The notes beneath the pieces are model-generated. The model was not told the origin of the DNA. It searched no databases and saw nothing but the letters and a program-made list of their open reading frames with translations. A stretch of DNA of 6,139 nucleotides. Source: an uncultured Stomatobaculum sp. (GTDB taxonomy: Bacteria; Bacillota; Clostridia; Lachnospirales; Lachnospiraceae). The stretch lies in assembly GCA_938010625.1 (NCBI GenBank), contig CALLVJ010000277.1:1-6139 (forward strand), given 5' to 3'. The position numbers and the translations under genes were made by a program. Below are positions 5,941 to 6,139 of this stretch, in pieces. Positions within the stretch are counted from its first letter, which is position 1. Every line of letters starts with the position of its first letter.

Positions 5941-6139
5941 GGAACCGCTTGTGAAAACATCTTTGACTGCATCATGGGCTTGCCGGGATTGCGTATTTTG
6001 AAGCCCTGGTATAAGAAGCACAAGGAAGTGCTCCTCTACCTCTTTTTTGGAGGGCTGGCAGTCTTTTTGAATCTGGCGCTCTTTGTTCTCTTTACGAAGC
6101 GTTTTGGCTGGGGGGCGCTCTTTGCCAATGTTGTAGACT
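5938..6139 (+). CDS. GtrA-like membrane protein, N-terminal part (3' truncated by window edge)
   Basis: Sixty-seven residues are visible before the window ends. A polar N-terminal stretch of about 20 residues leads to a basic patch, KPWYKKHKE (22-30). The first membrane helix follows, LLYLFFGGLAVFLNLALFVLF (about 32-52), then TKRFGWGALFANVVD. A charged segment running into a YLFFGGL helix containing an Asn, then a short loop and a second helix, is the pattern of GtrA/DPMS-type proteins. These are small four-helix proteins thought to help flip polyprenyl-phosphate-linked sugars across the membrane. A GtrA-like protein would pair naturally with the polyprenyl-phosphate-type GT2 at 2652-3383, although two genes lie between them. 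Base composition in the coding part (31/60 G+C in 6061-6120) returns to that of the left-hand genes. The family call depends on only the first half of the protein. Confidence 0.75.
   Translation, partial: MGTACENIFDCIMGLPGLRILKPWYKKHKEVLLYLFFGGLAVFLNLALFVLFTKRFGWGALFANVVD

Noticed and set aside
5892..5954. 20-codon frame overlapping the GtrA-like start
   Set aside because: Its ATG is only about two bases from a weak AAGG, it has no known family features, and a frame this short in AT-rich DNA is expected by chance.

Overview
This window is part of a surface glycan (capsule, exopolysaccharide or wall polysaccharide) biosynthesis locus with every gene on the + strand. The organism is most likely a Firmicute, perhaps a Lachnospiraceae-type clostridium. 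That rests on the strong purine-rich Shine-Dalgarno sites (GGAGG, AGGAGA, AAGGAG), the tight ATGA overlaps and the style of the protein families; there is no taxonomic marker, so the assignment is tentative.

Layout, left to right: the 3' part of a sugar-phosphate nucleotidyltransferase (to 563); an NAD(P)-dependent SDR epimerase/dehydratase/reductase (583-1509); UDP-galactopyranose mutase, glf (1506-2639); a DPM/DPG-synthase-like family 2 glycosyltransferase (2652-3383); CDP-glucose 4,6-dehydratase, rfbG/ddhB-like (best start 3464, to 4540); an AT-rich, membrane-bound acyltransferase-3 family protein (best start 4649, to 5809); a 128-base AT-rich gap with a possible relic of an ABC-2 exporter permease gene; and the 5' end of a GtrA-like membrane protein (5938 to the window end). 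The first five genes are packed like one operon, with 4-base overlaps or short gaps. The last two are separated by gaps of about 110-130 bases that are visibly AT-rich from about 4600 on, which suggests a later insertion or a recombination joint.

Working together, the genes would activate a sugar phosphate (nucleotidyltransferase), make UDP-galactofuranose (Glf) and a CDP-4-keto-6-deoxyhexose (CDP-glucose dehydratase) that the SDR may finish, and transfer a sugar (GT2). They would also acylate the glycan (acyltransferase 3) and move a lipid-linked sugar across the membrane (GtrA). The partner needed to make CDP-glucose (RfbF/DdhA-type cytidylyltransferase) and the C3-deoxygenase (RfbH/DdhC) are not in this window.

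I found no RNA gene, CRISPR array, transposase, clear promoter or strong terminator, and no evidence of a truly new system. The points most worth a second look are the acyltransferase islet with its scarred right border, the tandem in-frame start sites, and the identity of the CDP-sugar end product.
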